Shown one piece after another: positions 7,493-15,856 of a stretch of DNA of 39,459 bases. The stretch's first letter is position 1. Each line of letters begins with the position of its first letter. A program made the position numbers and the translations under genes. Location of the stretch: positions 1-39,459 of the forward strand of contig CANDEV010000024.1 in NCBI GenBank assembly GCA_947383835.1. Reading direction: 5' to 3'. Origin of the DNA: an uncultured Clostridia bacterium. GTDB taxonomy: Bacteria; Bacillota; Clostridia; Oscillospirales; Ruminococcaceae. The notes under the pieces were generated by a model, which did no database searches, was not told where the DNA came from, and saw only the letters and a list, made by a program, of their open reading frames with translations.

Positions 7493-8080
7493 TTACCCCA
7501 AAGTCTCCATAAATATTTTTACGTCATACCCACCGTCGTCGTTCTGCGAAAAATATATTTCATACAACAAACTGTCGTGTTCACTTTTCGGTTCGCCGCA
7601 CCACGCGCGGCAGAAAAAATCTACAGGGCGTTCGCCTATGCTCCATTTTTCTTTTAGATCCGAATTGTTTGCAACTTCTTCGGCGTACTTTTCCTTATAT
7701 GAATTATTCTCCAGTACCTTTGCGTTTTTTAAATCTGCCATAAACATAATTTTTTTAGACGAACCGAAAACTTCGCGGCAAAATTTTTCGGGGTCGGGAA
7801 CGTCCTTAATATAAAGTGTGTGCTTAAAACCAACGCTTCTAAAAAAGTCCAGAAAATCCCAAACACCGCTGTAATAGGAAAATTCCGTACCGTCGGGGAA
7901 ATCGACCTCGTAAGTTTCTTCAAGCATTTTTACACGCACGCTTGTGAAAGTATGCCAGCTTTTTATTTGCAGCGACCCTCGCCAGCCGATAATACACACC
8001 GCAATTATGAGGACGGCAAACGCGATCAAGCTTCCGCGCAGTATTCGCGTTTTTAACATCTTTTTCTCCTTTTTCGTCAT
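7493..8080 (-). CDS. Membrane-anchored protein, paralogue of the 8155-8703 product
   Basis: I do not recognise this 195-aa protein. It has a Lys-rich start, one membrane segment at about residues 14-32, and a predicted extracellular remainder. It shares a pattern with its upstream neighbour: a short FP element, a YTLYI/HTLYI strand, a D-x-E-x-FCR motif, then (I)KFMAD or IMFMADLKN, and a C-terminal strand ending VKI. The two are therefore diverged copies. The ATG is preceded by AAGAGGTGATAGC. Together they sit between hisS and aspS, which are normally adjacent in this group. Function is unknown; they may be remnants of an accessory module carried by the operon. Confidence 0.75.
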   Translation of the reverse strand: MTKKEKKMLKTRILRGSLIAFAVLIIAVCIIGWRGSLQIKSWHTFTSVRVKMLEETYEVDFPDGTEFSYYSGVWDFLDFFRSVGFKHTLYIKDVPDPEKFCREVFGSSKKIMFMADLKNAKVLENNSYKEKYAEEVANNSDLKEKWSIGERPVDFFCRAWCGEPKSEHDSLLYEIYFSQNDDGGYDVKIFMETLG

Positions 8081-8091
8081 GCTATCACCTC

Positions 8092-8133
8092 TTAGCAGTA
8101 ATGTGTTCTTTTTAATCCTTTCATGGTATCCAT
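8092..8133 (-). pseudogene. Duplicated 5' end of aspS, 13 codons then stop
   Basis: With its own ribosome site (AAGGAGC), this mini-frame encodes MDTMKGLKRTHYC and then TAA. Bases 8095-8133 match 7352-7390, the real aspS start, at 38 of 39 positions; the one change is silent (CAC/CAT). The stop lies in front of the ribosome site of the 195-aa gene. It is best read as debris of a duplication or insertion event, though it could still act as a translated leader coupling translation to the next gene. Confidence 0.8.
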
Positions 8134-8154
8134 AGTGATAGCTCCTTTTATTGA

Positions 8155-8703
8155 TTAATATTTTATTTTAACGTCGTATACTTCGCCGTTTTTTAAACCG
8201 TAAACATAAACCGAACGTCCATATCTGACAGGCATATAAACACACAAAAAATCGGGAGGACTTTCTTTTCCGCCGTAAAATTTCTGCACGTCGTCAAAAT
8301 GATTTACCTCTGCTTCAAACTCATTCGGCGTGTACGCTTCGGTATCGTATTCCGTAACGCCGTTTTTTCTGTCCGCCATAAATTTAATAGGCATATCACA
8401 GCAGCTTCGGCAGAAATTTTCCATATCGGCAATACCGGCAAGATAAAGAGTGTACGCTCCTCCGTCCATACCGTAAAGACCTTTGAAATTTTTGAGTTTT
8501 GCCTCTGCGGGGAACTGTATTGAAAAATACTGTTCGATCGTATCAATTCTTTTTTGCGTGAAAATATACCAGTTATCGGTCATAGACCAATACATAAACA
8601 GATACGGAAACAAGGTGAAAGCTATTGCCGCAATAAGAATTTTTATTTTAACGTTTTTCTTGACAGGTGTTCTTTCCGACGTTTTTTTCTCACCGTCAGT
8701 CAT
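8155..8703 (-). CDS. Membrane-anchored protein, paralogue of the 7493-8080 product
   Basis: I do not recognise this 182-aa protein. It starts MTDGEKKTSERTP, has one membrane segment near residues 22-42, and an outer domain with the motifs AYTLYLAGIADMENFCR and IKFMADRKNG. The same elements recur in the 195-aa downstream gene. The ATG at 8703 is chosen because GGAGG lies seven bases upstream and the codon overlaps the hisS stop as ATGACTGA (8 nt), so it is translationally coupled to hisS. An in-frame extension further upstream would lie wholly within hisS and is not credible. The role in a synthetase operon is unknown. Confidence 0.78.
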   Translation of the reverse strand: MTDGEKKTSERTPVKKNVKIKILIAAIAFTLFPYLFMYWSMTDNWYIFTQKRIDTIEQYFSIQFPAEAKLKNFKGLYGMDGGAYTLYLAGIADMENFCRSCCDMPIKFMADRKNGVTEYDTEAYTPNEFEAEVNHFDDVQKFYGGKESPPDFLCVYMPVRYGRSVYVYGLKNGEVYDVKIKY

Positions 8704-10027
8704 TGGAATCCTCCATAAAACCGCCGCTGAACATCTCCGCCACAAAAATATTGGAAAAATTGTCGATAAACTTATCGCCCAAAGCAATATCAACCTGCTC
8801 GCCGCTTGACATATTTTTCAGCTTCGCAGTACCGCTTTCAAGTTCGTTGTCGCCAAGGACGATAACAAACGCCGCACCTATCTTATTTGCATACTTCATC
8901 TGCGGCTTGATACCGCGGTTCATGGTGTCGAACTCGGCGCGGTAGCCCTCGTCCCTAAGCTGCTTTGCAAGGACAATAGCTTTCTCCCTTGCCTTGTCCC
9001 CCATTGCCGCAATATAGAGGTCGCACTTTTTCGCGGGGACAAACTCCGCTCCCTTGTTCTCCATGGTCATAATAAGCCTCTCCAGACCCATTGCAAAACC
9101 AAGCGCGGGCGTGGGATTTCCTCCAAGCTGCTCGATAAGACCGTCGTACCGACCGCCGCCGCAGACAGTACCCTGTGCGCCAATGTCGTTAGTGATAAAC
9201 TCGAAAACGGTCTTTGTGTAGTAGTCCAGACCGCGGACGATTTTCGGATTAATGCTGAACTCAATATCCATAGCGGCAAGACTGCTTTTCAGCTTCTCAA
9301 AGTGGGCGGAACATTCCTCGCAGAGGAAATCAAGGATAACGGGCGCGTCTTTTGCAATGTCCTGACAGATAGGACTTTTGCAGTCCAGAATACGCATAGG
9401 GTTGCGCTCCAGACGGTCGAGACAGGTGGGGCAAAGCTCGCTTTTCCTGCCCTCGAAATATTCTTTCAGAGCCTTGTGGTACTCGGCGCGGCAGGTGGGA
9501 CAGCCTATGGAATTTATGAACAGCTCCACATTGTCAAGTCCAAGCCTGTCCAAAAGGGACTTTGCAAGAGCTATCATTTCCGCGTCGGCGTAAGCGTCGG
9601 GACTTCCGTACATTTCCGCGCCGAACTGGTGGAACTCGCGAAGACGTCCCGCCTGCGGCTTCTCGTGACGGAAGCAGGAAATAATGTAGTACACCTTTTG
9701 AGGCAGCGCGTCGTTCAGCAAACCGTTTTCAATAGCCGCTCTCGCCGCCCCCGCCGTGCCCTCGGGACGTAAAGTAAAATCGTCGGGGTCTTTTCCGTTT
9801 GCGGGACTTTTCGCCGTCACGCCGTACATCTCTTTCTGCACCACGTCGGTGGTGTCGCCCACGCTGCGTTTAAAAAGCGCGGTGTTCTCAAAGGTCGGGA
9901 AACGTATCTCCCTGAAGCCGTAGCACTCCGCCGTTTCCGCGGCGCACCTCTCCACGGTCTGCCACTTGTACGCCTCCGAGGGGACAACGTCCTGCGTTCC
10001 TTTTGGTCTTGTTGTGATTATTGACAT
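8696..10027 (-). CDS. hisS: Histidine--tRNA ligase
   Basis: The 443-aa class II synthetase charges tRNA-His. The catalytic core shows motif 2 with the TLRPEGTAGAARA block near residue 85, the histidine-binding GLDYYTKTVFEF segment near residue 265, and motif 3 GFAMGLERLIM near residue 315. The C-terminal anticodon-binding domain ends at SSGEQVDIALGD before a short tail. The length fits the bacterial enzyme. The ATG has a strong ribosome site (AAGGAGAA). It follows the HExxH gene by 33 bp and shares its T-box leader. Confidence 0.95.
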   Translation of the reverse strand: MSIITTRPKGTQDVVPSEAYKWQTVERCAAETAECYGFREIRFPTFENTALFKRSVGDTTDVVQKEMYGVTAKSPANGKDPDDFTLRPEGTAGAARAAIENGLLNDALPQKVYYIISCFRHEKPQAGRLREFHQFGAEMYGSPDAYADAEMIALAKSLLDRLGLDNVELFINSIGCPTCRAEYHKALKEYFEGRKSELCPTCLDRLERNPMRILDCKSPICQDIAKDAPVILDFLCEECSAHFEKLKSSLAAMDIEFSINPKIVRGLDYYTKTVFEFITNDIGAQGTVCGGGRYDGLIEQLGGNPTPALGFAMGLERLIMTMENKGAEFVPAKKCDLYIAAMGDKAREKAIVLAKQLRDEGYRAEFDTMNRGIKPQMKYANKIGAAFVIVLGDNELESGTAKLKNMSSGEQVDIALGDKFIDNFSNIFVAEMFSGGFMEDSND

Positions 10028-10060
10028 AATTTTTCTCCTTCCGTATTTTGGCTGCTATTG

Positions 10061-10906
10061 CTATACTGTATATTCAATTTGTGATCGCATTTTCAAAGTT
10101 TTTTCAATTTCCGAAAGCTCCGCGTTGGCAATTTCATTAAGCGAGCGATTTTCCACCATGGACCTTACCAATTCGCAGCCAAGATAGTATCCCACATCGG
10201 AATACCCCTCAAAATCGTTGCAGTCGCCAAAAAAGCACCGAACGCTTTCGCCGGTTTCAACGCGTTTCAGGAACTCGCCGAACAGCCTTGCGCGGTTTTC
10301 GGTACACCACTTTAACCAGCCGTTCTTATCTTGATGATAAAAATTTTCGCCGCCGCAAATAAGCTGCTCCGCGTACATTGCAATGCCCTCGCTGTAAAGC
10401 TGCCAAAGAGCCTTTTCTGCGGGACTTTTCAGCTCTGTACGGACGGTTCTTGTGCGGTAATGCCAAATATGTCCAAGTTCGTGATATATCAGCGCGGAAA
10501 CGGTTTTTTCGTCCGTCCAGCACAGCTCGACAATTTTTTCTATCCCCAGCAGAACCGCGGGAACTCCGTCAATATCGGTTGCCCAGCCCGCGCCGCTGCA
10601 CAGTCCTAAATAAAGGACAATATGCGTGTCCAAATCACAGTCCAGCTTTTCCCGAACCTTTTCCGCAAGTCCGCAGACGGCTTTGCAAAAGGAATTGTGC
10701 GCCTCGTAAAGCTTGTCCTTATCGGCATATGCCGCCTGCAAAACGGGCAGAATGTCACGCTCAAAATCATAATCGGCAGTATCGTCTTTTATTTTATCCG
10801 CAAAGGTGGTCGAAATTTTTTTCGCATACAGCTCCCAGCAGCTTAGGTCAAACCTGCCGTTCGGATAGCACTGCCAAATATCGTCAAATGTATCGGTAAT
10901 TTTCAT
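10061..10906 (-). CDS. Putative zinc metallopeptidase-like protein (HExxH)
   Basis: The 281-aa protein has HELGHIWH at residues 142-149, with His142 and His146 as likely zinc ligands and Glu143 as the general base. SEGIAMYAE follows at 172-180, where Glu173 is a plausible third ligand, so the arrangement is gluzincin-like. It has no signal peptide and is likely cytoplasmic. It resembles poorly described predicted Zn-peptidase families such as the DUF2268 type, but I am not certain which. The ATG at 10906 follows AAGGGG; an upstream extension would overlap the T-box terminator. It is the first gene after the T-box, so its expression should follow tRNA charging. Confidence 0.75.
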   Translation of the reverse strand: MKITDTFDDIWQCYPNGRFDLSCWELYAKKISTTFADKIKDDTADYDFERDILPVLQAAYADKDKLYEAHNSFCKAVCGLAEKVREKLDCDLDTHIVLYLGLCSGAGWATDIDGVPAVLLGIEKIVELCWTDEKTVSALIYHELGHIWHYRTRTVRTELKSPAEKALWQLYSEGIAMYAEQLICGGENFYHQDKNGWLKWCTENRARLFGEFLKRVETGESVRCFFGDCNDFEGYSDVGYYLGCELVRSMVENRSLNEIANAELSEIEKTLKMRSQIEYTV

Positions 10907-10924
10907 AAAACAGCCCCTTAAAAC

Positions 10925-11146
10925 AAAAACCGTCCCTATGAAAGGGACGGCGAATAACCGTGATACCACCCAAATTCATTTGTACACAACAGCGCGTACA
11001 AACCTTATTGCCCCTTAACGCGGGAAACGTCCGTCCTTTATCAGACAGCGGCTCATGGGTGTCCTTGGCATAATTTCCACACAGACGCTTTCAGCAAACG
11101 CGCCCTCTCTTTGGAGCGGAAAAATGTTACTCTCCCAATCAAAGCC
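10925..11146 (-). promoter_or_regulatory. T-box riboswitch leader
   Basis: Read on the minus strand, this has the parts of a T-box in order. The Stem I base contains the GGGAGAGTAAC element (about 11120-11137). A GGACACCCATGAGCC element closes Stem I. The T-box sequence GGGTGGTATCACGG (about 10958-10972) is followed by a terminator hairpin, CCGTCCC-loop-GGGACGG (10930-10950), and a T-run. Uncharged tRNA should favour the antiterminator and let transcription into the HExxH-hisS-aspS operon. I cannot assign the specifier codon with confidence; the specifier loop lies around 11052-11066. A histidine or aspartate codon would be expected from the genes downstream. Confidence 0.9.
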
Positions 11147-11286
11147 TTTAAAAATTTACAAAATAATTTTTTAATACGGTGCAAATTAAACTCACCCGCC
11201 CCATTGAATGGGCTTGGTAAAGTAATTTTTGTTTTTTATCTCGTGTGTGACTTCTCCCTCGTGGGCGTACCAATACAGGCTCCACG

Positions 11287-11688
11287 CTATGCGGGATTGA
11301 CGATCTGCCGCCAGTCGAGATCGCCCCGTTCGAGAGCGTGTATAAGCGCTTCCGCCGTTGCCATATTCGTACCTACGGGAATATTGTGAACATCGCAAAG
11401 CCTTAGAAGATCGCGTTCGTTTGGCTCATGTGCTTTGGGCGTGAGAGGGTCTCTGAAAAACAAAAGCAAATCTATCTCATTGCAGGATATCCTCGCGCTG
11501 ATCTGCTGCGCTCCGCCTTGAGAACCGCTGAGATACCGCTGAATGTTAAGTCCGGTCGCCTGCGCTACCATTTTCCCCGTAGTACCCGTAGCGCAAAGGT
11601 TATGCCGCGACAAAATACCGCAGTATGCAATGCAGAACTGCACCAGAAGCTCCTTTTTTTGATCGTGTGCAATTAAAGCTATATTCAT
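11287..11688 (-). CDS. Methylglyoxal synthase-like protein lacking key aspartates
   Basis: The 133-aa protein aligns with methylglyoxal synthase, which converts dihydroxyacetone phosphate to methylglyoxal and phosphate. It keeps the start IALIAHDQKK, the phosphate-binding CATGTTGKM (32-40), FFRDPL with Asp80, and the end NIPVGTNMATAEAL. The usual GGDQQ active-site block reads GGAQQ here (Ala60), and the usual HDPD/HEPD reads HEPN (Asn90). These positions match Asp71 and Asp101 of the E. coli enzyme. Activity as a synthase is therefore doubtful. It sits after minD, the place mgsA takes at the end of the clostridial mre-min cluster. The ATG at 11688 is preceded by GAGGA. Confidence 0.85.
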   Translation of the reverse strand: MNIALIAHDQKKELLVQFCIAYCGILSRHNLCATGTTGKMVAQATGLNIQRYLSGSQGGAQQISARISCNEIDLLLFFRDPLTPKAHEPNERDLLRLCDVHNIPVGTNMATAEALIHALERGDLDWRQIVNPA

Positions 11689-11775
11689 TTTTCTCAATCC
11701 TCTCCTATTAAGCAAACACCCAATATTATTAATTATTTTGCGTTACATTCAATTTTAAAATTTCACACTTCCGGA

Positions 11776-12522
11776 TCACTGGAGAAGAACCTTGAAGCTA
11801 AGGGGGATATCCTCGCCCTTTATTCTCTTTGATATAGCGTCAAATGCCTTGAACGCAAGAGAATTAGAGGGAAGCGGTATTCCCTTACCTGTGGAGATAA
11901 CCACCTCGTTGTCGCTGGGGATAACTCCGATAAGCTGAACGCCTATTGTGTCGATTATAGCGTCAAGATCCACAATGATATCCGCCTTGAAAATATCGGG
12001 GTCTACCTTGTTGATGATAAGACGCTGCTTCTTATTGCCCCTCTTGTAGAACTCGTCGGACATGAGCCTTGCGTCGCGGACGCAGATAGGGTCGGGGGTC
12101 GTATTTATCAAAATAAGATCGGACTGCTCCACAACATCGAAAACGCTCTCGTTAGTACCTGCGGAGGTGTCAACGATTATGTATTCGTAATATTTGCGCA
12201 TTTCATTGCAGATATTGGAAATAGTCTCTGCGTTGATCTTTGCAAACGGATCCTCGGGCGCGCAGACAATACTGAGATTGCTTGCCAGCTTGACCTGCGT
12301 GGTAGCTTTGTAAATATCGCATTCTCCTTTGAGAACAGAACCCAAATCGTATTTTATATCGTCCTTAACGCCGAGCATGATGTCGAGGCAGCGAAGTCCG
12401 AAATCCAGCTCTATAATGAGGGTCCTGTGACCCTGTTTAGCAAGGGCAAAGCCAAGCTCCGAGCAAATAGAGGATTTACCTGTGCCTCCCTTACCGGAAG
12501 TAATAGCAATAATTTTTGACAT
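11776..12522 (-). CDS. minD: MinD-type septum-site ATPase
   Basis: The 248-aa P-loop ATPase has the deviant Walker A KGGTGKS at 11-17, the DFGLRCLD switch I block at about 40-47, and the YIIVDTSAGT Walker B region near residue 115. These mark it as MinD rather than a plasmid ParA. MinD binds the membrane and helps place the division septum with MinC. The C-terminus (IPLSFKVLLQ) is not an obvious amphipathic membrane-targeting helix. Neither minC nor minE is present next to it, though both normally flank minD in clostridial clusters. A ribosome site (AAAGGAG) and its own promoter precede it. Confidence 0.88.
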   Translation of the reverse strand: MSKIIAITSGKGGTGKSSICSELGFALAKQGHRTLIIELDFGLRCLDIMLGVKDDIKYDLGSVLKGECDIYKATTQVKLASNLSIVCAPEDPFAKINAETISNICNEMRKYYEYIIVDTSAGTNESVFDVVEQSDLILINTTPDPICVRDARLMSDEFYKRGNKKQRLIINKVDPDIFKADIIVDLDAIIDTIGVQLIGVIPSDNEVVISTGKGIPLPSNSLAFKAFDAISKRIKGEDIPLSFKVLLQ

Positions 12523-12706
12523 AAGAAACTCCTTTCAAAGGGTATACCGCAAAACAAACGGTATGCCTTATCCTAACCTCAAATCAAAGGCAAATAGACC
12601 GTCACAGCAAATATTTTCGCAAGAGCCGCTGCTTTGCAAATTTATGCTTGATCTTATCACGCTTTTAAATTTGATATTAGTATTACAGAAATTTTACCTA
12701 CTTTAT

Positions 12707-12734
12707 ATTGTACCACAAAATGCGGATTTGTCAA
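12707..12734 (-). promoter_or_regulatory. minD promoter
   Basis: On the minus strand TTGACA (12729-12734) and TACAAT (12707-12712) are 16 bp apart. This gives minD transcription independent of the mre genes. Confidence 0.65.
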
Positions 12735-12864
12735 AGCGTTTTTGAACAATCTGCACAATTTTGTTAAATCTGTCGGTAAAAGCTTTGATGTTTTTGTACA
12801 CTTTGTACAGCATATGTATCCCGTCGCGTATGTAAATATCCAATGGAACAATTTCATATAAAAA

Positions 12865-12888
12865 GCGGGAGCAAAGCTCCCGCCCTAC
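12865..12888. repeat. Short GC-rich palindromic repeat
   Basis: GCGGGAGC and GCTCCCGC flank AAA, followed by CCTACA. The same core and flank recur at 29953-30025. It lies downstream of the PBP gene and may also weaken read-through into minD. Confidence 0.65.
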
Positions 12889-13000
12889 ATTAATACTAAT
12901 TTGCTCCTAAAAGCGTAGGTAAAAATCTGCACAAAAATCACACGCGCAAATTTTTGCTTGATTTTTTACACGCTTTTTAGTCGCAAATCAGTATAAAATT

Positions 13001-15094
13001 TTACTGCTGCGGAGCGTTCACCGCTCCCGCCATTACTGCCGCCTGTTCGTCCTCGGAAACCGCTATGACAGGCTTTGCGGGGACATAGTTTTCATCGTAA
13101 TACGCGTCTATGATCTGCTTTATCATAAACTTGGAGTACTCGCCGTGCTCCACAAAGCCGGAGAATGCAATGACAGGGTCGTCCGCAGGATAAAATCCTA
13201 TGAAAGACGAGCCTGTGTCCTCGCTGGAGGTCATCTGCGGCGTGCCCGTTTTTATAGCGGTCTGCTCCGGAAGACTTGTCAGAAGATAATCGGTATAGTA
13301 ATCCTTGACCGCAGGATAGCTGTATGGCGAAAATGCAGCCGCCTGCTTCATTCCCTGTATTATCAAGTCAAAGGTCTCCCCTGTTTTGTCGGGAATTGTG
13401 GCAGTGACCTGCGCGGGGGTGACCATGAGAGTTCTCTCCATGTTGTAGGTGTGAACGCTGTCCACCAAATGAGGCTGATAGCGCACGCCCTTGTTTGCTA
13501 TCGTGCAAGCCTGAACTGCCATTTGAAGAGGTGTGACGCCTGTTTCCGACTGACCTATGGCAGCTTGGACAACAAGTCCCGCGTTCCACTCCAAGCCAAA
13601 GCCCTGCAAGGTCTCGGGAGTTGCTATATAGCCCTTTGCGCCGCCTGTTTCAAGATAAACGTCGCTGCCGAGACCGTACTGATGAGCATAGTCCGCAAGG
13701 GTGTCAATACCCATTATCCTGCCTGTCTCGTAAAAGAAAATATTGCAGGACTTTTCTATCGCTGTAATAACATTGATACCGCCGTGCCAGCCTGTGCATT
13801 TCGGCTTGTAGTCGTCCCAGTACGTATAGGTATTGTTGCACCTTATTATGGAATTTCTGTTGATTATACCCTCGTTAAGTCCTGCCGTGGCGGTGACTGT
13901 CTTGAAGGTTGAGCCGGGACGGTACAGACCGTTTGTTGCTCTGTTCGTAAGAGGAGAATTTTCGCCGCCCACGACGGAAGCATAATCCGTAAGATAGTCG
14001 TTTATATCATATGTCGGAGAAGTCGCCGCCGCAAGCAGCGCACCGTTTTTAGCGTCCAAAACAACAATTGCTCCCGCGTTTGCCTCCGTACCCTTTGCCT
14101 TGGTGCTGGTCTGATTGTTCAGCCATAAAATGTGATTTTCGAGAATTTCCTGAACGTCCCTTTGATAGTCAATGTCAAGGGTAAGCTGTATAGTGTTCCC
14201 GGGGACGGCTTCCTCCGTGACCGTATCGGAGACCACAGCGCCGTTGAGAAGTTCCAGAGTACGTGTTCCCTTGTCGCCCCGAAGCTCCGCTTCCATAGCC
14301 TTTTCAATTCCAGCCTTGCCGATAACGTCGTTAAGCGCGTATCCATTTTCCCTGTTCTCGGCGTACTCGTCAGCGTCTATCGCGCCGACCGTGCCGATAA
14401 GGTGAGGGGCAACATCCCCCGCCGCGTAAATCCTTATAGCTTCCTCAACGATATCCATACCGTCAAGAGTATAGGATGCCTCTTTCAGCCTCACCACCGT
14501 GTCCATGGGAATATCCTCCGCAAAGGTGTAGCGGTTTGAAAGCGAAAAGCTGCGGATAAACATTTCGTACCGCACTCCCGCGATAATTCTCTTTTCCCGC
14601 TCGGTATAGTTGTCGTCTATTTCATAGGACTTGCAAAGCTCTGCGATACAGTCGTCGGCAGTCGCATAGTGCTGAACGCCGATATTTTTTTTCAGCTTGA
14701 CAACGTCAGTGTCCCGCGCTTCAAGGTACTTGTACGGCTGCGACTTTGTTATGGGGAGTGTGTCTATCCACTGAACTCCGTCCTCGTCAAGAATTTTTGC
14801 TATGCCGTTCACAATGCGGTTTATCTCCTTGTCGTCGCCGGGGAAGAACGCCTTTTCCACAACAACGTTAAAGCCTGTTTTGTTGCTGACTATCTCGTCG
14901 CCGTCCCTGTCCACGATCTCGCCGCGGGGTGAAGTGATGATCTGGGCAGCCATTCGTGTGGTGAGAGTTTTTTCAAGGTACTCCGCGCCGTCAACGATTT
15001 GTATTTTCATAAGGTCTATAACGCAGAGCGACATCATACCCAAAAGTATCAGGAAGAAGAATACCGCCCGCAGACGTTCCAAGATTTTTTTCAT
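13001..15094 (-). CDS. Penicillin-binding protein 2-type transpeptidase (elongasome)
   Basis: The 697-aa class B penicillin-binding protein crosslinks peptidoglycan during side-wall growth. It has one membrane anchor (about 11-29), a dimerisation/pedestal domain with SPRGEIVDRDGDEI (55-68), and the transpeptidase domain with S395-T-F-K398, S449-C-N451 and K615-T-G617. Its place directly after mreD makes it the MrdA/PBP2 partner of the MreBCD complex. The C-terminal tail after about residue 670 is Ala-rich and unstructured. A weak AAAGG ribosome site precedes the ATG. No rodA gene follows, although many relatives carry one nearby. Confidence 0.94.
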   Translation of the reverse strand: MKKILERLRAVFFFLILLGMMSLCVIDLMKIQIVDGAEYLEKTLTTRMAAQIITSPRGEIVDRDGDEIVSNKTGFNVVVEKAFFPGDDKEINRIVNGIAKILDEDGVQWIDTLPITKSQPYKYLEARDTDVVKLKKNIGVQHYATADDCIAELCKSYEIDDNYTEREKRIIAGVRYEMFIRSFSLSNRYTFAEDIPMDTVVRLKEASYTLDGMDIVEEAIRIYAAGDVAPHLIGTVGAIDADEYAENRENGYALNDVIGKAGIEKAMEAELRGDKGTRTLELLNGAVVSDTVTEEAVPGNTIQLTLDIDYQRDVQEILENHILWLNNQTSTKAKGTEANAGAIVVLDAKNGALLAAATSPTYDINDYLTDYASVVGGENSPLTNRATNGLYRPGSTFKTVTATAGLNEGIINRNSIIRCNNTYTYWDDYKPKCTGWHGGINVITAIEKSCNIFFYETGRIMGIDTLADYAHQYGLGSDVYLETGGAKGYIATPETLQGFGLEWNAGLVVQAAIGQSETGVTPLQMAVQACTIANKGVRYQPHLVDSVHTYNMERTLMVTPAQVTATIPDKTGETFDLIIQGMKQAAAFSPYSYPAVKDYYTDYLLTSLPEQTAIKTGTPQMTSSEDTGSSFIGFYPADDPVIAFSGFVEHGEYSKFMIKQIIDAYYDENYVPAKPVIAVSEDEQAAVMAGAVNAPQQ

Positions 15095-15168
15095 TTTAAG
15101 CAGCCTTTCTTAATTTAATTTCGGTGACCGCAGATAGGCGGATCGCTTCCGCCGCGGAATGTTCCCCG

Positions 15169-15735
15169 CTATTCACGCACAATATCGTCCGATTTTTCCT
15201 CAATATAATTTTCCTCAATGACCCCGAGACGCTTTACAAGAAATCTTACAGCAAAATAAAACGGCAGTACAGCGATCTCCGTATATATCATAACCGGAAG
15301 AAATTCGTTTATAAAAATCTTTCCCGATGAGTCGTACTCCCATATAGCATAATAGAAAAAGTAGTGTATAACACCCTGTACAAGAATCGCGGCAGCGTTA
15401 AGTATAACTATATTCAAAATGTGCCGCCTTGCAAAAAAGTGAAAAAGCAGCGCGGAAAACAAACAGCACCACATCATGATTATACCGCTGAGACCTACAA
15501 GAGTACCCTGCGCCGTGTCTAAAAGAAGTCCTGCCAAACAGCCGCATACCGCCGATTCAAAAGGCTCCTCAAACATTGAAATGCACATCGCTATGGGAAT
15601 GACAAAAAGCGGCGTTCTGAGATTCAGCGGCGCCGTTGTCATATAAATATAAGAGAGCACCAGCATTGCACCGTACAGCACCCATCGCAGAGCCGTGTTC
15701 CGTTTTTCCTTTTTTCTTTTTACATCAATGTTCAC
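15169..15735 (-). CDS. mreD: Rod-shape determining protein MreD
   Basis: The 188-aa integral membrane protein has about five or six hydrophobic segments and the pattern expected of MreD, the least conserved part of the elongasome. Identification rests on size, topology and position between mreC and the PBP2 gene more than on sequence motifs. The start is taken as GTG at 15735 (VNIDVKRKKEK) because GGGGAG lies six bases upstream; an upstream frame extension has no ribosome site. It is followed closely by the PBP gene. Confidence 0.85.
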   Translation of the reverse strand: MNIDVKRKKEKRNTALRWVLYGAMLVLSYIYMTTAPLNLRTPLFVIPIAMCISMFEEPFESAVCGCLAGLLLDTAQGTLVGLSGIIMMWCCLFSALLFHFFARRHILNIVILNAAAILVQGVIHYFFYYAIWEYDSSGKIFINEFLPVMIYTEIAVLPFYFAVRFLVKRLGVIEENYIEEKSDDIVRE

Positions 15736-15856
15736 AATGTACTCCCCGCAAAAAATTAACAATTATAATTAATAATGAATAATTTTTGTATCGGCTTCGC
15801 CGATCTATTTTTAATTTTTTTATTCTGTAATTTTTACGTCTTTATCGGCAGGCTGC

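Larger units (their letters stand above)
12523..13000. other. 478-bp gap between minD and the PBP gene
   Basis: This gap holds no supportable gene. It contains the minD promoter (12707-12734) and one GC-rich palindrome (12865-12888). The rest is AT-rich. In many relatives minC would be encoded here. Confidence 0.7.

Noticed and set aside
11192..11286. Coding-like stretch after the mgsA-like stop, ending in FTKPIQWGG
   Set aside because: It reads like real protein on the minus strand (WYAHEGEVTHEIKNKNYF) but has no start of its own; upstream the frame lies inside the MGS-like gene. It could be a gene remnant, but I cannot support a feature.
12657..12857. 66-codon frame on the minus strand upstream of minD
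   Set aside because: It spans the minD promoter, is Cys/Lys/Thr-rich with no domain, and has no ribosome site. It is not a minC remnant that I can recognise.
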